In this document: one piece after another, positions 53,783 to 62,248 of the stretch
Layout: the number at the start of each line of letters is the position of its first letter
Numbering within the stretch: position 1 is the first letter of the stretch
Assembly: GCF_016907955.1 (NCBI RefSeq)
Contig: NZ_JAFBCX010000020.1
Span: forward strand, 1 to 64,000
Length of the DNA: 64,000 bases
Direction: 5' to 3'
DNA from: Lentzea nigeriaca
GTDB taxonomy: Bacteria > Actinomycetota > Actinomycetes > Mycobacteriales > Pseudonocardiaceae
Notes under the pieces: model-generated
What the model saw: the letters and a program-made list of their open reading frames with translations, nothing else
Databases searched by the model: none
Told to the model about the DNA's origin: nothing
Program-made: the position numbers and the translations under genes

Positions 53783-54469
53783 ATGGCTTCTGTGCTCATC
53801 ACCGGCGCGAACAAAGGCCTCGGTCTGGAGACCGCGCGTCAGCTCGTCCGTGCCGGCCACACCGTGTGGCTGGGCAGTCGTGACGAGGACCGCGGACTCT
53901 CCGCCGCTTCCGAAGCAGGCGCTCGGTTCGTCCAGCTCGACGTGACTTCCGACGAGTCCGTGGCTGCCGCCGTGAAGACCGTGGAACAGCTGGACGTGCT
54001 GGTCAACAACGCCGGGATCGCTCCGGAGTGGACGGAGTCCGGCGTGGTCGGCGCCGACGCGGTCACCGCGGACCTCATGCGGGAGACGTTCGAGGTCAAC
54101 CTCTTCGGCCTGGTCCGGGTGCTGCACGCCTTCCTGCCGCTGCTGGAGCGGTCCGCGGCGCCGGTCGTGGTGAACGTCAGCAGCCGGCTCGCCTCGCTGG
54201 CCACGGCCGCTGCCGGCAGCGGGTATCCCGGTGTCGCCTACCCGGTCTCGAAGGCCGCGGTCAACATGGTCACGCTGCAGTACGCGAAGGCGTTCCCGCG
54301 GATGCGGATCAACGCGGTCGAGCCGGGGTTCACGGCCACCGATCTGAACCGTGGCAGTGGACGGCAGACCGTCGAGCAGGGTGCCGAGATCATCGTGCGG
54401 ATGGCGCAGATCGGGCCGGACGGGCCGACCGGTGGCTACTTCGACGCTCAGGGGCCTCTGCCCTGGTAG
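53783..54469 (+). CDS. SDR-family oxidoreductase
   Basis: A 228-residue short-chain dehydrogenase. The cofactor motif is TGANKGLGLETARQL near residues 6-20, VNNAGIAPEW is the NNAG motif near 73, Ser is in VNVSSRLASL near 132, and the YxxxK pair is in YPVSKAAVN near 153-157. It probably uses NADPH. The MerR-type promoter suggests induction by a small toxic compound or redox stress. The substrate is unknown. Confidence 0.92.
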   Translation: MASVLITGANKGLGLETARQLVRAGHTVWLGSRDEDRGLSAASEAGARFVQLDVTSDESVAAAVKTVEQLDVLVNNAGIAPEWTESGVVGADAVTADLMRETFEVNLFGLVRVLHAFLPLLERSAAPVVVNVSSRLASLATAAAGSGYPGVAYPVSKAAVNMVTLQYAKAFPRMRINAVEPGFTATDLNRGSGRQTVEQGAEIIVRMAQIGPDGPTGGYFDAQGPLPW

Positions 54470-54500
54470 CACTCGTGGTGGTTCGTGCGACCTGAAGGGC

Positions 54501-55616
54501 ATGACGGCGAAGAAGCCGATGTCGCCCTGGGCGATGCCGTTGGTCGCGGTGGCGATCCTGCTGCTCGCGGGCGCGGTGCTGACGACCCTGTGGTGGTGGG
54601 TCGGCCAGCAGTCGTGGACCGATCAGGAGAAGCGCACGCTCGCGCGGCTCGACGTGGTGAAGGTGGCGTCCGGCGTCGCGCTCGGCGGCGGCGGTCTGTT
54701 CACGCTCTACCTGGCGGCGCGACGGCGGCGCACCCAGGAACAGGCTCAGGCGGACACCAACGCGGACGCGGAGGCCCGCCGGATCACCGAGCTCTACGCG
54801 AAGGCCGTGCAGCAACTCGGTGACGCGAAGGCGCCGGTCCGGCTGGGCGGCCTGTACGCGCTGGAGCGGCTGGGGCAGCGCGAGCCGGAGACGCGGCGGA
54901 CGATCATCAACGTGCTGTGCGCCTACCTGCGCATGCCCTACACCCCGCCGTCGGACCGGACGTCCAGGTCAGCGGGTGGGGTGCGGCGTCCGCTCCTGCG
55001 TGACTCCCGGCGCAGGACGGGCATCCAGGCGCCGCGCGGGCCGGGTGCCTCCGCCTCGCTGGTGGAGGCGCGGCTGGAGCTGGACGTGCGGCTCACCGCG
55101 CAACGCATCCTGGCCGATCACCTGCGCCCCGAGGGTGACTACTGGGGAGAACACGACATCGATCTGACGGGAGCCGTCCTCGTCGACCTGGAGATGAGCG
55201 ACTGCCGCGTCGCCTCCGCCAGGTTCGACCGTGCGTCGTTCCTCGGAAAATGCATCCCGCCCACGGAGTACACGGGGCCGGCCCGGTTCGTCGAGGCGTC
55301 GTTCGCGGGGCCGGTGGCCTTCTCCGGAGCGTCGTTCGAGAAATGGGCCGTGTTCGACGGGGCGTCGTTCGGCGGCCGGGTGTGGTTCGGCGGCGCCTCG
55401 TTCGCCAGCAGGGCGATGTTCTCCGGGGTTTCGTTCCTCGCAGCGGACTTCCGCGATGCCTCGTTCAGCGACTCCGTGTTCTTCGCGGAGGCGACGTTCG
55501 ACGGCGGACCGGTGGCCGATCACGCCGGCTTCGAGGACGCGTGGGTCGAGGTCAACCTGGGCACGCTCAACTCGGAGTGGCCGCAGGGCTGGGAAAGTCA
55601 GCTCCATTCCCGCTGA
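54501..55616 (+). CDS. Membrane-anchored pentapeptide-repeat protein
   Basis: A 371-residue protein. Two helices near residues 11-34 and 53-73 (PLVAVAILLLAGAVLTTLWW; GVALGGGGLFTLYLAA) are followed by a helical domain with YAKAVQQLGDAKAPVRLGGL and YALERLG. Such domains are common before pentapeptide repeats in actinobacteria. From about residue 225 there are pentapeptide repeats of the A(S/D)F type (FVEASFAGPVAFSGASFEKW, and so on). Function is unknown; it may be a membrane signalling or scaffold protein. ATG at 54501 follows GAAGGG; the longer frame is inside the SDR gene. Confidence 0.85.
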   Translation: MTAKKPMSPWAMPLVAVAILLLAGAVLTTLWWWVGQQSWTDQEKRTLARLDVVKVASGVALGGGGLFTLYLAARRRRTQEQAQADTNADAEARRITELYAKAVQQLGDAKAPVRLGGLYALERLGQREPETRRTIINVLCAYLRMPYTPPSDRTSRSAGGVRRPLLRDSRRRTGIQAPRGPGASASLVEARLELDVRLTAQRILADHLRPEGDYWGEHDIDLTGAVLVDLEMSDCRVASARFDRASFLGKCIPPTEYTGPARFVEASFAGPVAFSGASFEKWAVFDGASFGGRVWFGGASFASRAMFSGVSFLAADFRDASFSDSVFFAEATFDGGPVADHAGFEDAWVEVNLGTLNSEWPQGWESQLHSR

Positions 55617-55652
55617 ACGCCCTGGGTACGGCGGCGAATGGGCACACCTCAC

Positions 55653-56015
55653 TCAGGACGTGTAACGCTCAGCGGCCTCGTCCATCGAGCCCAGGATCGT
55701 GAAGACCGAGTCCAGGCCCGTCGCCTCGAGCGGCCGAAGAGCAGCACGCGCGGAAGCCACGACGACGAACTCGACCCCGGCCCGCGAGGCCTTCTGCTGC
55801 CCCAGCACCAGCGCCTCGAGCCCGGCGGAGCCGAGGAACTTCACGCCGCCGAGATCAACGACGACGGCCCGGTTCTCCGACGCCACGTGACTGTCCAGGG
55901 GAGTGGTCAGTTCGCTGCTGCTCGTGGTGTCGAGTTCTCCGGACACGTGCAGCACGACGACGTCGGGTGCGATCCGGTCGACGACCACGGAGGCCAGAGC
56001 GGTGGGGTCGGGCAC
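55653..56015 (-). CDS. STAS-domain anti-anti-sigma factor
   Basis: A 120-residue protein with a single STAS domain: VVVLHVSGELDTTSSSELTT, then AVVVDLGGVKFLGSAGLEAL. The phosphorylatable serine is in FLGSAGL near residue 64. Such proteins release sigma factors by binding anti-sigma kinases when unphosphorylated. GTG at 56015 follows GGAGGGAG. The sigma-B-type factor at 59302-60021 is a possible target, but no RsbW-type kinase is present in the window. Confidence 0.9.
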   Translation of the reverse strand: MPDPTALASVVVDRIAPDVVVLHVSGELDTTSSSELTTPLDSHVASENRAVVVDLGGVKFLGSAGLEALVLGQQKASRAGVEFVVVASARAALRPLEATGLDSVFTILGSMDEAAERYTS

Positions 56016-56042
56016 GGTTCTCCCTCCAGAGCGAAAAGGGGT

Positions 56043-56807
56043 TCAGCACCCCACGTTAACGCGCCCCTGCGCGAGCAGCCACCGCCCCCGCAGTGAGGTG
56101 TGTCCTGCCTGAACCGACGAGTGGACGTGCTGGGTCAGGCGGGCGTGCAGTTCGTGGCACACCGTGAAGCCGAGGCGGACGTCATCGGGCGGGCACTGGA
56201 CGGGCAGCAGCTGGGCGAACGGGTCGCCGCCGATCGTGTCGACGGCGGTCAGGAAGCCGACCAGGGCTCCCACCAGGCGTTGGTGCAGGCCGAACAGCGA
56301 CAGGGCGTTGACCAGGGACAGGGTCAGGGCGGGCATCTCGTCCACGCCGGCCGGGTCCACGTCGCGCAGCGTCACGGTGAACAGCACCGAGTGCGCCCGC
56401 GAGGAGCGTGCGCCGTAGGCGTCGCCCTGGATGTCGCGCAGCACCGAGCGCATCTCGCGGCGCGGCTGCCAGAACGCGTGGTGTCTGCGCAGTTCGGCCA
56501 CGCCCTCGTCGGACAGCACCGCGGGCTGCGTCGACTCGGTCAGCGAGCGGAGACCCGATTCCCACAGTTCTTCCAGGGCAGCGTGGAACTGGGCCAGCGC
56601 GGGGTGGTCCTCCCAGGCCGGGTGCACGTCGTCGAAGCCGCGCATGCGCAGTTCGTAGCAGATCCACAATGAAAGCTGGAGATCGTCGTCGACGAAGATC
56701 TCCCTGGTGCCTCCGCTGACGAGCAACGCGGGCCTCGGCGCCGGCGGACGTCGGAGGGCGGCGACCAGAGCAGAGCTCATGTGGCCGCGGGCAGCGGGCA
56801 GGCGCAT
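56043..56807 (-). CDS. Heme-oxygenase-like iron-containing redox enzyme
   Basis: A 254-residue, mostly helical protein. It resembles the heme-oxygenase-like diiron family: DDDLQLSLWICYELRMRGFD, then WEDHPALAQFHAALEELWES, and later SLVNALSLFGLHQRLVGALV and CHELHARLTQHV, with spaced Glu and His that could bind metal. ATG at 56807 overlaps the stop of the glutamate-cysteine ligase gene by one base, so the two are translated together; ATG at 56780 is an alternative. The reaction is unknown. Coupling to the ligase suggests it uses or modifies a gamma-glutamyl or thiol compound. Confidence 0.7.
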   Translation of the reverse strand: MRLPAARGHMSSALVAALRRPPAPRPALLVSGGTREIFVDDDLQLSLWICYELRMRGFDDVHPAWEDHPALAQFHAALEELWESGLRSLTESTQPAVLSDEGVAELRRHHAFWQPRREMRSVLRDIQGDAYGARSSRAHSVLFTVTLRDVDPAGVDEMPALTLSLVNALSLFGLHQRLVGALVGFLTAVDTIGGDPFAQLLPVQCPPDDVRLGFTVCHELHARLTQHVHSSVQAGHTSLRGRWLLAQGRVNVGC

Positions 56808-57874
56808 CAGGTTTCCTCACGCGTTCGGGCGATCAGCATGTCCACAAGGGACTCGGGGTCCGGGCAGCGACGTTGCCTCGCGGCACCACAGCCGTTGTGG
56901 CGCAACCAGTCCATCTGGCGTTCCACAGTAGACAGAGTGCCGCGATCGCGCAGCGCGACGGCCACGTGATCCACGAGTTGCATCGCCCGGTCGAACGCGG
57001 GGGAGAGTTTTCCGGTGTGTGGATCGGCGGCCAGTCCGTCGACCCCGTCGCGCGACGCCCGCCAATATGCCGCCAGCAACACGGGATCGTCCACCCTCTG
57101 TTCGGAGGGTTCCGTCACGACGAGTGCCCGGATCAGTTCCGCGAGCACCACGACTTCCGTTGCCAGTTGCGGAATGTCCGCGACGCGTACTTCAACCGTC
57201 GGATGATGGGCGGACGGCCGCACGTCCCAGTACACCATCGCCCTGTCTATCAACGCTTCCGAGTTGATGAGCGCCGTGACGGTCCTGTCGTAGTCGTCGG
57301 CGCTGTTCCAGAACGGAGGCGGCCCGCTCACCGGCCAGCGCGACCACACCATCGACCGCCAGCTCGCGTACCCGGTGTCTTCTCCCGCGTGGTATGGGGA
57401 GTTCGCGCTGAGTGCCAGCAACGTCGGCAGCCATGGACGCAGTTTGTTCGACGCGGCCACCGCTTCGGCCTTGGAGGAGACACCCACGTGGACGTGCAGC
57501 CCGCACGCACCCTGCCCGATCACGAGTCTTCGGTGGGAGTACTCGATCCGGTGATATCTCGGGTCATCCGTTCCGGGAGGGGGACCGGCCTCGCCGAGCG
57601 GTGGCATGCCCGTGGCCACGAGCCGGCAGCCGGCCTCGTCGGCGGCTCGGACGAGCGCCCGGCGCGCCGAGCGCACCTGCTCGTCGAGTTCCTCGTAACA
57701 GTGCGTGACCCCGGTGGCGACCTCGATCTGGTACGGCGTCAGCTCGCCCTGCACGTCGAGGTCACCGGGTGCGCGGGAGATCTCCCTGACCCGTGGCGCC
57801 AGTGCTACCGGCCGCCGCGATTCGGGATCAACAAGAAGGAACTCTTGTTCCACACCGACCGTGTAGTGACTCAT
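56807..57874 (-). CDS. YbdK-type glutamate-cysteine ligase (GCS2 family)
   Basis: A 355-residue carboxylate-amine ligase. TVGVEQEFLLVDPESRRPV at the start and GACGLHVHVGV near residue 120 are the GCS2 metal and ATP-binding segments; WDVRPSAHHPTVEVRVADIP follows. The family makes gamma-glutamylcysteine weakly or acts on other amines. Actinobacteria use mycothiol rather than glutathione, so the product may feed ergothioneine or a specialised pathway. It is divergent from topoisomerase IB and translationally coupled to the heme-oxygenase-like gene. Confidence 0.88.
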   Translation of the reverse strand: MSHYTVGVEQEFLLVDPESRRPVALAPRVREISRAPGDLDVQGELTPYQIEVATGVTHCYEELDEQVRSARRALVRAADEAGCRLVATGMPPLGEAGPPPGTDDPRYHRIEYSHRRLVIGQGACGLHVHVGVSSKAEAVAASNKLRPWLPTLLALSANSPYHAGEDTGYASWRSMVWSRWPVSGPPPFWNSADDYDRTVTALINSEALIDRAMVYWDVRPSAHHPTVEVRVADIPQLATEVVVLAELIRALVVTEPSEQRVDDPVLLAAYWRASRDGVDGLAADPHTGKLSPAFDRAMQLVDHVAVALRDRGTLSTVERQMDWLRHNGCGAARQRRCPDPESLVDMLIARTREET

Positions 57875-57923
57875 CGGCGAGCGGGTACCCGCATTTCGTG
57901 CTGATCAACCACGAGGTGCCCGC

Positions 57924-58847
57924 ATGAGACTGCGCCGTAGCGACCCGGCAGGACCTGGCTGGACCCGCCGCCGGCACGGCAGCGGTTTCCGCTACCTCGA
58001 CGCGTCCGGACAGCGTCTCGCCGACGACGACGTGGCCAGGGTGAAAGCGCTGGTCATCCCGCCGGCGTGGCGCGAGGTGTGGATCTGCCCGCACCCCAAC
58101 GGCCACATCCAGGCCGTCGGTTACGACGACGCGGGCCGCCGCCAGTACCTCTACCACGAGAAGTGGCGCACGGACCGGGACGCCGAGAAGTTCGACCGCG
58201 TCCTCAAACTGGCCCCGCGGCTCGCGAAGTTCCGCGAGCAGGTCGCGCAGGACATGAGGTCACGGGGCCGCAGGCGGTTGCTCGCCATCGCGCTGCGGAT
58301 GCTCGACCTCGGCGTCTTCCGCGTCGGCCACGAGGAGTACGCCGAGGGAAACGGCACCCACGGAGTGGCGACCCTCCTCTGTGAGCACCTCGCGGTGCGC
58401 GGCGACCGCGTCCGGTTCCGCTTCCCCGCCAAGCACGGCGTCGAGGTCGACGAGGAGATCACCGACGCACGGCTCGCGCGGGCCGTGCGACAGCTCCTCA
58501 AGAACAAGCCTCCCGACTGCCGCGTCTTCGACCTGACCGCCGACGACGTCAACGAACGCTTCCGCGAGCTGGTCGGCGACGAGTTCAGCGTGAAGGACCT
58601 CCGCACCTGGCATGCCACGGTCCACGCCGCCCAGGCGTTCGCGCACGCCTTCGGCGAGCGCGGCAAACCTTCCAAACGAGCGGTCAGCGCGGTCATGAAG
58701 GAAGTGGCGGAACACCTGGGCAACACGGCGGCCGTCGCGCGGAAGTCCTACGTGGACCCTCGCCTGATCGAGGCGTTCGAACGCGGCGAGATCATCGGCA
58801 AGGGCGATCCGGAGCGGGCGGTGCGGAAACTGCTCACGAAGGGTTGA
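57924..58847 (+). CDS. DNA topoisomerase IB
   Basis: A 307-residue poxvirus-like type IB topoisomerase that relaxes supercoils through a 3'-phosphotyrosine. The N-terminal clamp domain spans about 1-90 (RRHGSGFRYLDASGQRLADD). Catalytic parts visible are Arg in LGVFRVGHEEY near 132, Arg and His in VKDLRTWHATVHAA near 222-228, and the nucleophile Tyr in ARKSYVDPRL near 274. Its length is usual for bacterial enzymes. Its 3' end overlaps the opposing DUF4383 gene by 14 bases. Confidence 0.93.
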   Translation: MRLRRSDPAGPGWTRRRHGSGFRYLDASGQRLADDDVARVKALVIPPAWREVWICPHPNGHIQAVGYDDAGRRQYLYHEKWRTDRDAEKFDRVLKLAPRLAKFREQVAQDMRSRGRRRLLAIALRMLDLGVFRVGHEEYAEGNGTHGVATLLCEHLAVRGDRVRFRFPAKHGVEVDEEITDARLARAVRQLLKNKPPDCRVFDLTADDVNERFRELVGDEFSVKDLRTWHATVHAAQAFAHAFGERGKPSKRAVSAVMKEVAEHLGNTAAVARKSYVDPRLIEAFERGEIIGKGDPERAVRKLLTKG

Positions 58848-59259
58848 GCGCCGCCACCCGGTCGCACTGGCGGCACCAGACGGCGCCCTGGGCCGCGGCC
58901 AGTGCGGCGAACCCGGCCAGGAGGTGCAGCACGTTGCTGCCGGGGTTGACGTTGAGAACGTTGACAACGCCGTCGTCGTACCTGGCGGCTCCCAGCCCGA
59001 ACACGATCAGGGACAACGCTGCGACGAGCAGCGCGCCGGTGCCGAGTGCCTTGAGGCTGCGAAACGTGAGCAGCAGTACCACGCCCAGAACGAGGTGGAT
59101 GGTGTTCTGCAGCGGGTTCACCCGCAGCCACAGGATCCAGGTGTCGGACTGACCGGCGAACGACGAGAAGCCCGTCACGAAGAACCCGGCGATCCCCCAG
59201 AGAGCGAGCAGGGCACCGGTGCTGATCGCCAGCTTCTGGGGCCACCGCAACCGGTTCAT
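58834..59259 (-). CDS. DUF4383 family membrane protein
   Basis: A 141-residue membrane protein with four helices near residues 9-28, 48-66, 72-90 and 107-125. The family's paired motifs NPLQNTIHLVLGVVLL and NPGSNVLHLLAGFAAL are present. A CRQC pair lies near the C-terminus. ATG at 59259 is chosen over one 27 bases upstream; GATACT lies six bases before it. Function unknown. Confidence 0.82.
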   Translation of the reverse strand: MNRLRWPQKLAISTGALLALWGIAGFFVTGFSSFAGQSDTWILWLRVNPLQNTIHLVLGVVLLLTFRSLKALGTGALLVAALSLIVFGLGAARYDDGVVNVLNVNPGSNVLHLLAGFAALAAAQGAVWCRQCDRVAALNPS

Positions 59260-59301
59260 GCGGCCAGTATCGCGAAAACCGGACATCCGCGCTCGCTCAT
59301 T

Positions 59302-60021
59302 TCAGTCGTCTGCCAGCAGGTCGTTGCGCAGCTGCTCCAACGACTTGGTCAGCAGCCGCGAGACGTGCATCTGGGAGATCCCGACGCGTCGCGCGATCTC
59401 CGTCTGGGTCAGCCGGCCGAAGAACCTCAGCACCACGATGGTCCGTTCGCGCCGCGGAAGGCCCCGCAGCATGGGCTGCAGGGCCTCGTGGATCTCGACG
59501 CCTTCGAGTGCCGGGTCGTCGACCGTCGAGCCCTCCAACGCGTCGAGGGGCGCGAACGCCACGTTCTTCTCGACGCGCAGGCCCTCGTAGACGTCGGAGA
59601 GCGGCACCCCCAGGTGCCGGGCGATCTCGGAGGGAGTAGGAGATCGCCCGGTCTTGTGCGACAGCTCGGCGGTCGCGCCGTCGATCGAGTCGCACAGTTC
59701 CTTGAGGCGGCGCGGCACGCGCACCGCCCAGCACTGGTCGCGGAAGTGCCGCCGCACCTCGCCGGTGATCGTGGGCACGGCATAGGACAGGAAGTCCGTC
59801 TGCCGGCCCACGTCGTACCGGTCGATGGCGTTGATCAGCCCCACCGCGGCGACCTGTGCGAGATCTTCCATGGGCTCGCCGCGTTCGCTGAAGCGGCGGG
59901 CGATGTGCCTGGCGAGCGGGAGGTACTCGCGCACCAGACGGTCCCGCAGCGCGTAGTAACGCGGCGAGTCACGTCCGGTGCGGGCGAGCTCCTCGAACGC
60001 CGCCTGCTGATCTGGCGTCAA
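59302..60021 (-). CDS. Sigma-B/F/G-type RNA polymerase sigma factor
   Basis: A 239-residue stress or development sigma factor with regions 2, 3 and 4. Region 2 includes YLPLARHIARRFSERGEPME, then DLAQVAAVGLINAIDRYD and DFLSYAVPTITGEVRRHFRD. Region 3 has KTGRSPTPSEIARHL. Region 4 has GRLTQTEIARRVGISQMHVS, then RLLTKSLEQLR. The start is taken as TTG at 60021, which lacks a strong RBS, so the exact N-terminus is uncertain. It follows the SRPBCC gene by 12 bases and probably shares its promoter. Confidence 0.9.
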   Translation of the reverse strand: MTPDQQAAFEELARTGRDSPRYYALRDRLVREYLPLARHIARRFSERGEPMEDLAQVAAVGLINAIDRYDVGRQTDFLSYAVPTITGEVRRHFRDQCWAVRVPRRLKELCDSIDGATAELSHKTGRSPTPSEIARHLGVPLSDVYEGLRVEKNVAFAPLDALEGSTVDDPALEGVEIHEALQPMLRGLPRRERTIVVLRFFGRLTQTEIARRVGISQMHVSRLLTKSLEQLRNDLLADD

Positions 60022-60033
60022 CGGGCACCGCGA

Positions 60034-60498
60034 TCAGACCTGGGGCGGCGGCGTCACGTCGCCCCGCCATGCGCCGGTCTCGATGCCGCGGTTCTCGATG
60101 AACTCCTTGAACCGCTTCAGATCGCCTTCGATCCGGTGACCGACGACGCCGAGCGCGGCGCCCGCCTTCTCGGTAATGGTTTCCGGGTCGTACTCCATCT
60201 GGAGATGGACCCTGGTCGTGTCGTTGTCAAGCCGGTGGAAAGTAACCACGCCACCCTGTGGCGGTCCGTCGACCGTGGTCCACGCGACGCGCTCGTCCGG
60301 GTGCTGCTCGGTGATCTCCGCGTCGAACTCGCGGACGACCCCGCCGATCTTCGTGGTCCAGTGGGTCCTGGTCGGCGTGACCTGGTCGATCTTCTCGACG
60401 CCGTCCATGAACGCCGGGAAGGATTCGAACTGGGTCCACTGGTTGTATGCCGTGCTCACGGGCACGTGGACGTCCACCGACTTCTCAATGGTGGTCAC
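60034..60498 (-). CDS. SRPBCC family protein
   Basis: A 154-residue START-like protein: TTIEKSVDVHVPVSTAYNQW at the start, then FPAFMDGVEKIDQV, HRLDNDTTRVHLQMEYDP, and the C-terminal helix HRIEGDLKRFKEFIENRG. Proteins of this type are often induced in general stress responses in actinobacteria. GTG at 60498 follows AGGAGGAGG. It is the first gene of a two-gene unit with the sigma factor, behind a sigma-B-type promoter. Confidence 0.9.
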   Translation of the reverse strand: MTTIEKSVDVHVPVSTAYNQWTQFESFPAFMDGVEKIDQVTPTRTHWTTKIGGVVREFDAEITEQHPDERVAWTTVDGPPQGGVVTFHRLDNDTTRVHLQMEYDPETITEKAGAALGVVGHRIEGDLKRFKEFIENRGIETGAWRGDVTPPPQV

Positions 60499-60534
60499 GA
60501 AACCTCCTCCTCATGATTTGTCGTCACCAGGTGA

Positions 60535-60559
60535 GTACCCAAGCCGCGCGTTGTTACAC
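60535..60559 (-). promoter_or_regulatory. Sigma-B-type promoter for the SRPBCC-sigma unit
   Basis: On the minus strand GTGT (60559-60556), 15 bases, then GGGTAC (60540-60535) fits the Streptomyces sigma-B consensus GNNT-N14-16-GGGTAC/T. It lies 37 bases before the SRPBCC start. This suggests that the sigma factor encoded in the same unit drives its own operon. Confidence 0.7.
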
Positions 60560-60698
60560 ATCGTGCTCTATCCACTTTGGACAGACACGGAGAGTGGTGG
60601 ACCAATCGCGATCTGCGCATCACGAAATCGCCCACACTGGGCATACCGGCTGTGATCCAGGTCATACTGATCGGCATCGCAGGCCCTAGGAGGCGCTG

Positions 60699-61472
60699 GT
60701 GCTCGAGGCGAACAACCTTGAGGTTGTCTACGACGACGTGATGCTGGTGCTGCGGGGCGTGAGCCTCAAGGTGCCCAAGGGCCGTGTCGTCGCCCTGCTC
60801 GGAGCCAACGGAGCAGGCAAAACAACGCTGATGAGGGCGTTCAGCGGCCTGCTCGACGTGCACGACGGCAAGGTCACCAAGGGTTCCATCACGCTCGACG
60901 GTGAACCGATCCACCGCCTCTCACCTGCTCGGATCGCCGATCGGGGCATCAAGCAGGCCCTGGAGGGCCGCAGGATCCTCGCCGAGCTCACCGTCGAGGA
61001 GAACCTCAAGGTCGGCGGCCACGCCAGGCCGAAACGCCTCAAGCGGAACCTGGACCGCTGCTACGAGCTCTTCCCGAGGCTCCAGGAGCGGCGCAGGCAG
61101 AGCGCCGGCTACCTGTCCGGCGGCGAGCAGCAGATGCTCTCGATCGGCAGGGCGTTGATGTCCGAGCCCGAATACCTGCTGCTCGACGAGCCCAGCCTGG
61201 GCCTGGCGCCGCTGCTCGTGCAGCAGATCCGCGACCTGGTCGTGAAGATCAACGAGCAGGGCACCACGGTCCTGCTCGTCGAGCAGAACGCCAGCATGGC
61301 GCTCTCCATCGCCGACCACGGCTACGTGCTGGAGACCGGCAAGGTCGTGATGGACAAACCGGCTCGGGCGCTCCTCGCCGACGACGACATCCGCGAGTTC
61401 TACCTCGGCCTCGGCACCTCCTCGTTCCGCGCGGTCAAGCACTACAAGCGCAGGAAGCGGTGGCTGTCGTGA
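60699..61472 (+). CDS. livF: Branched-chain amino acid-type ABC ATPase LivF
   Basis: A 257-residue ATPase. Walker A is GANGAGKTTLM near residue 35, the Q-loop region is IKQALEGRRILAELTVEENL, the signature is YLSGGEQQMLSIGRAL near 138, and Walker B is YLLLDEPSLGLAP. An extended basic C-terminus (VKHYKRRKRWLS) is unusual. GTG at 60699 follows AGGAGG. Because an acyl-CoA ligase gene follows, the importer may handle fatty or sterol-type acids rather than amino acids. Confidence 0.92.
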   Translation: MLEANNLEVVYDDVMLVLRGVSLKVPKGRVVALLGANGAGKTTLMRAFSGLLDVHDGKVTKGSITLDGEPIHRLSPARIADRGIKQALEGRRILAELTVEENLKVGGHARPKRLKRNLDRCYELFPRLQERRRQSAGYLSGGEQQMLSIGRALMSEPEYLLLDEPSLGLAPLLVQQIRDLVVKINEQGTTVLLVEQNASMALSIADHGYVLETGKVVMDKPARALLADDDIREFYLGLGTSSFRAVKHYKRRKRWLS

Positions 61473-62248
61473 ACGTTCTCGAGGTCATCGACATCAGGCT
61501 CGCGTTCGAGGGCGTCATCGCCGTCGACGGGGTGTCGTTCGAGGTCGGCGAGAGCGAGCTGTTCGCCATCATCGGCCCGAACGGCGCGGGCAAGACGTCC
61601 ATCTTCAACGTCCTGAGCGGCGTCTACCGGCCGCAACAGGGCACCGTGCGGTTCAACGGCGACGACCTGATCGGCAGGCGGCCGCACCGGATCGCCGCGC
61701 TCGGGCTGTCTCGAACGTTCCAGAACATCGAGCTGTTCTCCCACCTCACGGTGGTCGACAACCTGATGCTCGGCCGCCACAACCACATGCGTTACGGCCC
61801 GCTGTCCGCGTTCCTGTGGCTCGGGAGGGCCCGCAGCGAGGAGCTGAAGAACAGGTCAGCGGTCGAGGACGTGATCGACTTCCTGGAGCTGGAGCAGTGG
61901 CGCCGGTTCCCCGTCGGCCTGCTGCCCTACGGCGTGCAGAAGCGCGTCGAGCTGGGCAGGGCGCTCGCGATGGATCCTCGGTTGCTCCTGCTCGACGAGC
62001 CGGTCGCGGGCATGAACGTCGAGGAGACCGAGGACATGGCCCGGTTCATCCTCGACGTCCGCGAGGAGCTGAACATCCCGATGATCATGGTGGAGCACGA
62101 CATGGGCCTCGTGATGGACCTCGCCGACCGCGTGATGGTCATGGACTTCGGGCGCCCGATCCGCACCGGCACGCCCGCCGAGGTCCAGGCGGATCCGGAC
62201 GTCATCCGCGCGTACCTGGGTGAGCAGCACCGGAGCGTGACGACATGA
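61469..62248 (+). CDS. livG: Branched-chain amino acid-type ABC ATPase LivG
   Basis: A 259-residue ATPase. Walker A is GPNGAGKTSIF near residue 38, and RTFQNIELFSHLTVVDNLML is the LivG-type Q-loop region. LLPYGVQKRVELGRALAMDP contains a divergent signature (PYGVQK rather than LSGGQ), as is usual in this subgroup. Walker B is LLLLDEPVAGMN. GTG at 61469 overlaps the livF stop; GTG at 61460 is an alternative. The end overlaps the ligase ATG. Confidence 0.92.
   Translation: MNVLEVIDIRLAFEGVIAVDGVSFEVGESELFAIIGPNGAGKTSIFNVLSGVYRPQQGTVRFNGDDLIGRRPHRIAALGLSRTFQNIELFSHLTVVDNLMLGRHNHMRYGPLSAFLWLGRARSEELKNRSAVEDVIDFLELEQWRRFPVGLLPYGVQKRVELGRALAMDPRLLLLDEPVAGMNVEETEDMARFILDVREELNIPMIMVEHDMGLVMDLADRVMVMDFGRPIRTGTPAEVQADPDVIRAYLGEQHRSVTT

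Noticed and set aside
58924-60516. Plus-strand 530-codon frame opposite DUF4383, sigma and SRPBCC genes
   Set aside because: It is a shadow of three recognised minus-strand genes.
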